From Lottia gigantea (taxonomy: Eukaryota > Mollusca > Gastropoda > Lottiidae): DNA of 64,000 bases. Every line of letters starts with the position of its first letter. Position 1 is the first letter of the stretch. The stretch is from the NCBI RefSeq assembly GCF_000327385.1, contig NW_008706747.1:573396-637395 (forward strand), given 5' to 3'. The position numbers were made by a program, and so were the translations under genes. Below, one piece after another: positions 1 to 10,600 of the stretch. The notes beneath the pieces are model-generated. The model searched no databases, was not told the origin of the DNA, and worked only from the letters and a program-made list of their open reading frames with translations.

Positions 1-2
1 AT

Positions 3-455
3 GTAGGAGAAACTAAGAATAATTTACGAACTCGCTTTAATGCTCATAGGTCAGACATCAAATTAAAGAAAGACAAGCCTGTTTCTAATCATTTCAACCT
101 CGACGACCATTCAATAGACGATCTCACCCTAATTCCAATTGAGCGTATAGAAATTGACTTGCCCGAAGATGAAACTACCAAATTCCGTCAATCGAGGGAG
201 GCCCATTGGATTGAGACATTGAATACAGCAAGACCTATAGGACTAAATATTCATCATAATGTAGGCATAGCACCCTTTGTTGTCCCGTTTAATACAACCA
301 GCAATCGAGCAAGCAAGATAGTTCATGCCCACTATAAGAGCCTTCAAGAGAAATTCCCCCATGTCTATAAGCAGAAAATGATAGTTGCATATTCAAAAAA
401 TAAGAACTTAAATGATAATATTGTTCATAGTAAACTAAAAACAATCAGTACATAA
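3..455 (+). CDS. Penelope-like retroelement, C-terminal GIY-YIG endonuclease fragment
   Basis: The reading frame is open from the window edge (base 3) to a TAA at 453-455, about 150 codons; its 5' part lies outside the window. The peptide contains FNAHRSDIKLKKD, then VSNHFN, then a REAHWIETLNTARPIGLN block. Histidine/arginine spacing followed by a REAxWIxxLxTxxPxGLN motif is typical of the GIY-YIG nuclease domain that follows the reverse transcriptase in Penelope-like elements and related retroelements. In the family this domain nicks target DNA for integration. The GIY-YIG strand itself would lie upstream, off the window. No reverse transcriptase is visible here, so whether the copy is whole cannot be judged. 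It is on the opposite strand from the TPR gene and may lie in one of that gene's introns. Confidence 0.65.
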   Translation, partial: VGETKNNLRTRFNAHRSDIKLKKDKPVSNHFNLDDHSIDDLTLIPIERIEIDLPEDETTKFRQSREAHWIETLNTARPIGLNIHHNVGIAPFVVPFNTTSNRASKIVHAHYKSLQEKFPHVYKQKMIVAYSKNKNLNDNIVHSKLKTIST

Positions 456-469
456 CAGATACTATACTT

Positions 470-486
470 CTCGCCCATCGGGCGAG
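470..486 (+). other. Perfect GC-rich hairpin at retroelement 3' end
   Basis: CTCGCCC (470-476), loop ATC, then GGGCGAG (480-486), followed by a T-rich run. It lies 14 nt after the stop codon of the GIY-YIG reading frame. A 7-bp perfect GC stem stands out in this AT-rich DNA and probably belongs to the element's 3' end. It looks like a bacterial intrinsic terminator, but no such role is claimed in this eukaryotic context. Confidence 0.45.
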
Positions 487-637
487 TTATTTTTTCTAAT
501 TTCAGATCAGAATAAGAACAGAAGAAAACCCAATATCAAGACCCTTAATCCTAATTTCTAAATAAAGTGTCTGCTCCACCCTAGGCCTGTACATTTGGGA
601 GAATCAAACCCTCCCTTCCCCGAAAACCAAATTACAC

Positions 638-1563
638 AGATCTATAAACTATAACCCAACTTACATAGATCTATAAACTATAACCCAACTTACATAGATC
701 TATAAACTATAACCCAACTTACATAGATCTATAAACTATAACCCAACTTATATAGATCTATAAACTATAACCCAACTTACATAGATCTATAAACTATAAC
801 CCAACTTACATAGTTCTATAAACTATAACCCAACTTATATAGATCTATAAACTATAACCTAACTTATATAGATCTATAAACTATAACCCAACTTACATAG
901 ATCTATAAACTATAACCCAACTTATATAGATCTATAAACTATAACCAAACTTACATAGATCTATAAACTATAACCCAAGCTTATATAGATCTATAAACTA
1001 TAACCCAACTTATATAGATCTATAAACTATAACCCAACTTATATAGATCTATAAACTATAACCCAACTTATATAGATCTATAAACTATAACCCAACTTAC
1101 ATAGATCTTTAACCTATAACCCAACTTACAAAGATATATAAACTATAACCCAACTTACATATATCCATAAACTATAACCCAACTTACATAGATCTATAAA
1201 CTATAACCCAACTTATATAGATCTATAAACTATAACCAAACTTACATAGATCTATAAACTATAACCCAACTTATATAGATCTATAAACTATAACCAAACT
1301 TATATAGATCTATAAACTATAACCAAACTTACATAGATCTAGATCTTTAACCTATAACCCAACTTACAAAGATATATAAACTATAACCCAACTTATATAG
1401 ATCTATAAACTATAACCCAAGCTTACATAGATCTAGATCTATAAACTATAACCCAACTTACATAGATCTATAAACTATAACCCAACTTACATAGATCTAT
1501 AAACTATAACCCAACTTATATAGATCTATAAACTATAACCCAAACTTACATAGATCTATAAGC
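638..1563. repeat. 29-bp satellite (~32 copies) copying a 5' splice junction
   Basis: About 32 head-to-tail units of 29 bp. Read on the minus strand, each unit carries TTATAGATCTATGTAAGT followed by about 12 more bases. The copy at 1545-1563 coincides with the end of a TPR-gene exon: the exon ends ...TATAGATCTAT and the intron begins GTAAGT. The array therefore consists of the last ~12 exon bases plus the first ~17 intron bases. Roughly two in five units have the donor GT changed to AT (plus-strand acttatatag instead of acttacatag). A few units have an extra AGATCT or other changes. Confidence 0.9.
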
Positions 1564-1696
1564 TCCACCATGTTTGTTATTTTTCTTCATGATATACTGT
1601 AAATCATCGAGTGCTGCCTGTTTTTTATCTTGTAAAATATGAAGTAAATGGCGGTGCCAATAAGCATCCAGCAATAATGGTTCTATTTCTATGGCT
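1550..1696 (-). CDS. TTC6: TPR gene exon 31: TPR helices
   Basis: It encodes 48 residues including EPLLLDAYWHRHLL and AALDDLQYI, the A/B helices of a TPR unit. The acceptor is TTTTAG and the donor is GTAAGT at 1549-1544, phase 2. The donor is the first copy of the 29-bp satellite. The intronic side reads ATGTAA in frame, so read-through into the array stops at once. Confidence 0.85.
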
Positions 1697-4600
1697 CTAA
1701 AATATACCAGACAAAATTTGATGTGATATTAAGTTGTTTCTTTGTAATGATTATCAGGAATTTTAATTGACATTTGACATTGGTGACACTTTAAAACATA
1801 TTCTTAAAGGGAAAGGTGCGCCATTTTGGGGGTTTGATTTGAGTCTTGAGTATATGTAAATAGTCTTAATTTTTTTCTTATTTCTATAAATGTCTTTTCT
1901 ATATGGCAGTGTCTCAAGAAAAGATGACTCGTCGTTTCAACTTTCAAATGTATTTAAATGTAGATGCCTGGGTTTGAAAGCTCAAATATTCCTGTTTCTG
2001 AGACTAAGGTATGATTGGTCAAAAAAATGGTGCACCTATCCCTTAATATTGGCAGTGATACTTTAAAACATAACCCGAAGGAAACAGAACAAAAAAAATG
2101 GCCCTTCACATGTGACATTGCTAATGATTCAACTTCCCAATCCCCAATGCACATTCGAGAAAAGGGCTGAAACAAGACCTATGGATTTTGTCTGCAACAT
2201 CTCTTTGAGATTAAAGATCAATATAAAGGTTTTTAAAGGACATCAATACAAACTTACCTATTTAAATCATCACCGGATTTCTTTAGCTGACCAATCTATA
2301 ATTAGAACAAATACAAGCTATATTATACAAGGATAAGAGCTTCGGCTCACAAAGGATCCTTTCTACCAGCTGATCCTTGGCCAAACCTCTTGGCATTGAT
2401 CTTTCCCAAATTATCTGTACCCATTTACAGCTGGGTTGACAGGAATTACGAGTGAAGATGACCTTTTCAAGATCATGGGACTTTCACAAGCTGATCGAGA
2501 TTAGAACCCACAGTTGCTGTTTGCTTGAAGTAACCAAGCATATGATGTCTTGTGAAGAACCAAGTCTCTAACTCACATATCAAAGTCAGTTTTTCCTACA
2601 GATAATGACTAGAATAAATATATGTTTAAAAATCAATACTTCAAAAATATTAAATACCAGAAAATGGCCTACCTTTCTATATAAGGCACCTCTTCTACAG
2701 TAATTAAATGCTGAAGGCTTATCAGCTTCTTCTATCATTTCACTAACTTTATCTATTTCATCTCGTAAAATCTACCAAAAACAACTAAATATGTAGACAA
2801 GATTTGAGATGAAAAGCAAATGTATTATCAACATTTCCAGGATATGCTAGGATTTGAAGCCACCCAATGTAAAGAATTGTATAAGTATAACAGTTAGGTT
2901 GATATATTATATTATATTTTGAGGTAAAGATATAGAAAGGCCTCACCCCTAAAATCTCTGCATTTTCCTCTGTATCTTCTATTGGTTGTAAGACATCAAT
3001 ATCTGATAATACACTTTGTACAGATGTCCGTCTGTTATAAAAATTATATATCAATAAACTAAAACCATTGCAGAAAATATCAATATAAATGTCTATCTTT
3101 TTGAATGCCTGTTTAAGCAAATTGTGTGGCCATTTTGACTATAACCCATTAGATATTTTGTTTACCGCTTGTATAACATTTGGTTAACTAGCTCAGTTGC
3201 TAACGAGTTGGATTGTCGTCTATAAGATAAGAAAAATTCTGATGCCTGTTGACCAAGTGTCTGCTTTCACCCCTTAATACCTATTTTGACAACATGAAGC
3301 ATTTGTTTGCTACTTTGCATTTTTTTATATAATTCAGAATTGGTTGCCATAACTACCATTCTGTAATGCTGTAATGATGCAATGCAATCCATCTTGCCAC
3401 AACTAGGTGACATAACCAAGTTCTTACAACTTACCTCTTGTTTTCTTTAGGTGTTTTAGGTTTAAGTAAAGTTAGTTTCTCAAGAAGGGACATCTTTTCT
3501 TCTGCCACTTCTTCCTCTTCACCTTCTGAACCTGACGGTGTTGGTGGATACAGTTCATCAAACCAGATATTCCAGATATCTCGTACCCATTCTCTTTCAT
3601 CTCTATCTTTCCTATAACATGATGTCAAAATTCACATAATCTCATTAGATGATCACCAGAGAGTAGCCTTGCATGACCCCTGGTATTTTCTCCAAAATAA
3701 ATGGTTCAGTTCAAGCTTAGCTCATTGCATTGAGACTGTGGTAATATAAGTGAGGGAAATAACATATCCATTAATGTTGTCCAATCAAAATTGGCCCTGA
3801 AATCTTTCTAGTAAAATGTCAGCTAATCAAATCACTTGGTTTAGACCCTTTGTTCGTGAATGTTAAAAAAACGAAATGTGTCATTAAATGTTTCGATTAA
3901 TACGAACGATACAGAATTGAATAAGATTTTCGGTAAAGAGCTGACAGAAAATCAAAACAATTCTGGGTTTTGTGACTTTGACCTTGACATGACCTTCATC
4001 CTTTCTGATTGGTCAGATATAAATAGCACCAATCTTATTTCCACGCCCACAAAATGAAGTGTAGCAAGCTTAGTTTAATACGGATTAAGAGGACAATGTC
4101 AAAACCCGTATTCGTGATACAATGAGTTTGAACATTGATTCTTTCCAGATGGAATGAAATAACATGCTCTGGCTTGTAAGCTATATATTACATCCTTTGG
4201 GCACTTCAGTTAGTCTTTGTTTCAAAAAGCTTTAAGGAGCTCCACTTCTACAACTACTACAGTAGTTGAACAAAACCTGATTTTTTGTGTTCAAAAGAGA
4301 AATATCCCGTTATCATGACTTTGCAGAGAGTCCACAAAATATATGAAGTTATCTTGTTATTTCTATTCAAAATAATAGTGAGGTCTATTCAGTGAATCTA
4401 GTGAGGAAATACTTACTCCAAACCACCTTGTTCAGCATACTCATTAAAATCCATTAGATTAGGTCTGCTTCTTCTCACTTCACTTCTGACGTGTCTGAAT
4501 TTGAAATATTATATTTGTGACCAAATTCCTTAAAGGGACAGGTTCACGATTTTTGAAGATTGCTTTGAATCTTGTATATATGTAAATTGTCCTCAAAGTA

Positions 4601-7600
4601 CTAAAAATGAATGCAAATGGCATAATTGCGTAAAAATACCTCAGTTGAGGAATTTTGCTTTCTATTTCTATATGTCTTTTCTATATATGGTAAAAAGTCC
4701 CAAGAAAAGATGAGTTGTCTTTTTAACTTTCAAACTGCGTGGTTTGACGAACAAATTGTGGTTGTGGGTTCGAAAATGGTTCAAAATGTGAAAGTTCTGA
4801 AATCTTGAATAAGTCATCTTTCCTCATTATTTCATTCGAATGGGCAATCCAGGAAAGATCATTGCGAACAAGTTTGGCCAAGGGCTGGAAAAAGAATTCT
4901 CATAAACCTGACTAGTAGAGCAGCCGAAAGGATTACGAAAGAATTATCACATAAAAATGTGGAATCATTTCAACTTACAGCGGCACTCGTAACTCTCTTT
5001 CTACGACACGAGGTAATTCTGTGTAAGATTGGGATCGAGTTAGTTGATGAGGTTCAGTAGCTAGGAAATTCTCTATTGCCTCTATTCTAGCTATATCTAC
5101 TGGAACTTTCTTTTTCTTCTTTCTAAAGTTAAAATTTCATAATTGACCTTAAAGATGGGTTACCTTACTTTGTGGAATTATTTCTAACGAATTATCATGT
5201 ATTCTTCATCATATCATTTTGTTCTTTTTGTATATACTTAAGAGTTTAACCAATCATAAATGTCCATGTATATACAGTCTGGATAAAGAAAATAAAGACT
5301 TTTTGACTTTTTTTGATCGGTCACTCATTGGAATTCTGCTGGTAATTCTGTTCTAATTTAGCTAATTATGAATTTATTATGTACATGTGAGACAAACTGG
5401 TATTTTTCCTAGTCATTAGAACACCTCTTCTTTCTATTCATATAAGTATTAGTATTAGCATTTTCATTAATGAGTATAAGGGAATCCATCTTTAATGTTT
5501 CTAACACTGCTTACATTTCCAGAATTCCACAAATAGTGTATTTAAGTGATTCAATATTTCAATGAAACAGAAATCATTCTGAATAACTATTTCATATAAC
5601 TAAAACATATTATCATGTTTGTAATGATGATTGTTTAGAAGATTGTTCTTGGTCTTATAATTATAAATCTCTATGGATATGTTTAACATGTAATAAAAAA
5701 AGTCTGCATGGTAAAATGTCAACTGAAGCTGTTGATAATGACCCAGGTCCATTACCTAATGAATTGAAATGCTTAAATCAATTAGAGAAAAACATCTTGT
5801 ATGTAAAAATATTCTATTTTTGAAGTCATAGGCCAATGGAGACAAAAAAGGATTATCTAGATATGAATTTCAATCATATCATATTTCTAAAAAAAATTGT
5901 TGATTTAAGTGTTTTTCCATGTCTGATTTAAGATTCTAAATGCCTTTTGATCTTGAGAGCATTTAATTAACAAACATGACAAATATGAGCAACAAAAAAT
6001 CAAAATGTTATAGCAACATCTTAGGTGTGCTGCAATCAGAAAATTAGACTCATATTGAAACTATCTGAAAGAAATATCATTAGCTACAAATCTCCTCTCA
6101 TTACTTACTTTTTCCTTGGTATTTTCACATAACTTCTTCCTGCTTCTAAAGCTTTCTCTGCTGGTGTCATCTTATATTCTAAAGGGGAATGGAAAACGAT
6201 ATGATACAGTCATCATGCCAAGTTCAGGACAGAATATTGGTATATTAACATTTGAAGGTAATTGCAGTTCATAGCTCTTAGACAAAGAATTCATTTTTTT
6301 ACATTACCAAGGCAATCAAAAGGTACAGATTTGGTGTTGTCATTGTTGACTCACAGAAAGAAAGAAATAAGGTGATCAAGAATTAAAATCTGTCTGGTTT
6401 AAAAGACTACACTGACCTTTATCTGGAGAGAATGCTGGAGCTGTAACATCTATATCTGGTGTAGTCTCTTCCAACTCATCCTAAAACATACAAGATTTGT
6501 ACTTTCTGGAACAGCAAACTGTGGGTGGTTAACACAAGGAATCACAATCAGATTCAAACATTTTCCATGCAATACAAATACATTATATCTTGTTGAGGGG
6601 CTGTAGCACAGTTGGTTAGTGTGTTGGAATCATGACATTTGCCTAGATAGTTGAATAAAGAGTCCTAGTGGGTTCTTCTCTTGGTAAGCGCGTAAATGTT
6701 TGGTGACTTTGAAAAAGTCCAGTAGACCAAAGTGTAAAGGAATTTTGGTAATCCAATAAAGATCAATGCCAAGAGATTTGACCAAGAAGAAGCTGGTAGA
6801 AAGGATCCTTATTAGCCTAAGTTTCATAACAGAGCAAGGTGTGACAAAAGGAGAAATTTAAAAGATGAACGACCTACCTCATCATCGTCTACAGATTCTG
6901 GTATTACTGGTTGTACATTAACAAAGGTTTCACCTCTAGCTTTACGTAGTCTTATATCAGCTATCTGGGCTTTCTGTTCTTGAATCTAAAATTATAAAAA
7001 TACTTGGTGGGCGAAAAACTCTGAATTCCTTACTCTCCAATTTGACAGCATATAACTCTAGAATTCAAATTCTCAAGCAGTTAAGAGGAACTCTGATGCC
7101 TGAGCTTGACAGCAAAAAACAATGATTCAGAAACAGTAAACATTTTTCTACATTTCACATCTGTTAACCACATAAAACAAAATGGCCGACAACCTACCTC
7201 TTCCATAGCTGTAGTGAAATCTTGTGGCACTAACAGAGTATCATCTTCATGCAGAAGATCAGGCTGGGATTTACTCTTCCTACGAAATTAAAAAAATTTT
7301 GTTAGTTAGGACTAACAATCATTGTCTGTGAGAAAAATCTTTACAGTAGATTTTAGAATTTTATTTCAGCTATCTGTTACACTATTCAAAATTAAAATCT
7401 AACATCCAGTTCTCCTTCAATGTAACCAAAAAATACTGTGGAACTTACCTAACAAGAGGAAATACAGGTAATACACCATCAGTTTGTAATGCTGATGGTA
7501 AAAATGAGGTGTCCTTGACATATAATACTGATGATGATGAGCTACTGAATGATGGTAATACTCCTGAAACATAAACAGATCATCAATTTGTAATGCTGAT

Positions 7601-10600
7601 GGTAAAAATCGTTCTGTTGAAATAAAAACAGATCATCAATTTGTTATGCTGATGGTGACATATAATACTGATGATGATGAACTACTGAATGATGGTAATA
7701 CTCCTGAAACATAAACAGATCATCAATTTGTAATGCTGATGGTGACATATAATACTGATGATGATGAACTACTGAATGATGGTAATACTCCTGAAACATA
7801 AACAGATCATCGATTTGTAATGCTGATGGTGACATATAATACTGATGATGATGAACTACTGAATGATGGTAATACTCCTGAAACATAAACAGATCATCAA
7901 TTTGTAATGCTGATGGTGACATATAATACTGATGATGATGAACTACTGAATGATGGTAATACTCCTGAAACATAAACAGATCATCAATTTGTAATGCTGA
8001 TGGTGACATATAATACTGATGATGATGAACTACTGAATGATGGTAATACTCCTGCTGAAATATAAACAGATCATCAATTTGTAATGCTGATGGTGACATA
8101 TAATACTGATGATGATGAACTACTGAATGATGGTAATACTCCTGAAACATAAACAGATCATCAATTTGTAATGCTGATGGTGACATATAATACTGATGAT
8201 TATGAACTACTGAATGATGGTAATTCCTGAAACATAAACAGATCATCAATTTGTAATGCTGATGGTGACATATAATACTGATGATTATGAACTACTGAAT
8301 GATGGTAATACTCCTGCTGAAATATAAACAGATCATCAATTTGTAATGCTGATGGTGACATATAATACTGATGATGATGAACTACTGAATGATGGTAATA
8401 CTCCTGAAACATAAACAGATCATCAATTTGTAATGCTGATGGTGACATATAATACTGATGATGATGAACTACTGAATGATGGTAATACTCCTCCTGAAAT
8501 ATAAACAGATCATCAATTTGTAATGCTGATGGTGACATATAATACTGATGATTATGAACTACTGAATGATAGTAATACTCCTGCTGAAATATAAACAGAT
8601 CATCAATTTGTAATGCTGATGGTGACATATGATATCAATGATGATGAATTACTGAATGAATTTAAATTAACTGATCATCAGTTCGTAATGCTGATGGTAA
8701 AAATAACTTCAACTGAAGATATAACTTCTAAAACAGATAGAATTATAAGATATATTACCTGTAGTTTCTGAACCTTCATCAGATTGAGGTGTAGACAATA
8801 TTCTACCATTATAGGGATTAATACGCCCTTCATCTATCTTCTCTTTATAGACTTTCTGAGCTTTATTTAATATAGTCAAATCTTCCATTGACTTATATTG
8901 TCTACTCATAATTCTAAAAATAATAATAATCAATATCATATATTTTTCACAAAAGTTAATAATACTATGTTACAAAACAAACGAATTTTACATGACATTG
9001 ACTTCCCATAAGACTCTACCAGTAGCGTATTTAGGCCTCAGCTTCATTTCTCAGGCCATTGAAAATGGAAAATGTATACTACTTTTACTTCCAAAATCGC
9101 ATTAGATGTATTTTCAGGTTTTCCACATTTTCAAAGGGTGAGACCCCCTGGACTTACCACCATGCCCTTGCCACCAACTCCACGATTGAGCTTATGATGG
9201 CAAACAGTGTGAACAATGAGAGAAATTATACCAGGACAGTGTCATGAGCTATAGAGTGATATATAAAATACAATGCCTGTAACACATAGGTTTCTGGTTA
9301 CTATGCCAACTAAACTAGTAGCCATTTTGGTTGTTAAAGAGGAATGAACTATGTTGACCTCCAGAGACTTTTTTATGATTCATTAGATCGAGACCAAGTA
9401 GGCAACACAGAATTGTCAACAGGGACTCTCAGGCAAAACATTGCAACCACCTTACCTATCAAACACAGCTTGATCTTCAGGATCCATACAATCTACCTGA
9501 TCTTCTGCTTCATTATCACTGTCAGTATCAGACGCCTGACTTGAGGACAGGTTAAGACCAGCGTGAACTGGTTGTAACTTGTAATCTGGGCACAGTACTT
9601 CCCGTACTCTGGCTGGTGGTACATCTAGTTTAGGTGGTGCTGGATCCCAGTAAACCCTTGATTCATCAAATCCTATAGAGATTTGTGTTCCCTTTGCTTC
9701 CATGTTATTTTCAGAAAACTGAAAAAAAAAAAGAAAATACAACTGTCAAGAAAAAGTCTTCTTAACTTACTTTCTATGCAGACATGAAAAAAAATCATAA
9801 ATCCAGTCAACCCATTATTTGGATAATGTGTCATTTTTATGTTGTCCAAAGGAGATGTGCTTAAAAGGAGAAAAGTCTCAAAAAAAAGTACCAGCATCTC
9901 TAATTTCTCAAATTGATCAAGCCTCATGAAATATAATTCTGTAATCAGAACTCACCAAAGTGTCAGCTCTCTTCTGCCAGTCTTCCAATGTATCAGTCTT
10001 TTCACCAAGTTGTTGAGCCTCCTTCAATATTCTCTGTGCAGCATTAACTAACCTTTCTTCAGATTTCACTGACTGCTCTGGCGACTCTGGTATTGGCTCT
10101 GGCATCACTGGTCCCTTTCTACCAAACTAGATAAACAAAATTTTAATATGAAATGTGAATACACAATGTGAAGGATTACAAAACATATACCAATGGAAAA
10201 TCACTGTACAGAAATATATTTGCTTTTTTACCTCCATACATTAAAAGGATTGTACAGGGGTTTTCTAAAGTTTGAATGTGTATTTGCACCATTCCAATTT
10301 TCAATCAGACGTCTGTGGTTCCTGAAATTCTACTAAAACTAAGTGTTTGATGATGTCACTAATCATGAAGGGCTTTATGTGATTAAGTGAAATTGCAAGA
10401 ACCAAATACGTTTCATTGAAAATTGGAATGGTGCAAATTGATACACATAATATATTTAGAAAACCTCTTTACAATCCCATTAAAAAAGTAGACTAACATA
10501 CTGAAATTGACGAATATTAAATTACCCAGCAACATCTTTTGAATTGACTGTTTAAAGATACTAACCCGGTATGGTTGATCAGGGTAAACCCCTACAAATC

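Noticed and set aside
470-486. Bacterial intrinsic terminator
   Set aside because: The hairpin plus T-run looks like one, but all other evidence is eukaryotic; kept only as a retroelement-end hairpin.
1954-2336. Short open frames on both strands between TPR exons
   Set aside because: They overlap a family A MITE and the intron; the real coding piece in this stretch is the 38-nt microexon at 2258-2295.
2461-2490. Possible TPR exon candidate with GATCTTGAAAAG then GTCATC on minus
   Set aside because: It lies inside a SINE-2 copy, has no acceptor in the right phase, and the true exon was found at 2258-2295.
7644-8628. Long minus-strand open frame of His/Tyr-rich 29-residue repeats (HHHQYYMSPSALQIDDLF-type)
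   Set aside because: It is the out-of-phase reading of the 87-bp satellite. The bordering exon uses a different frame that fits both neighbouring exons, and the open frame merely reflects an 87-bp unit without stops in that phase.
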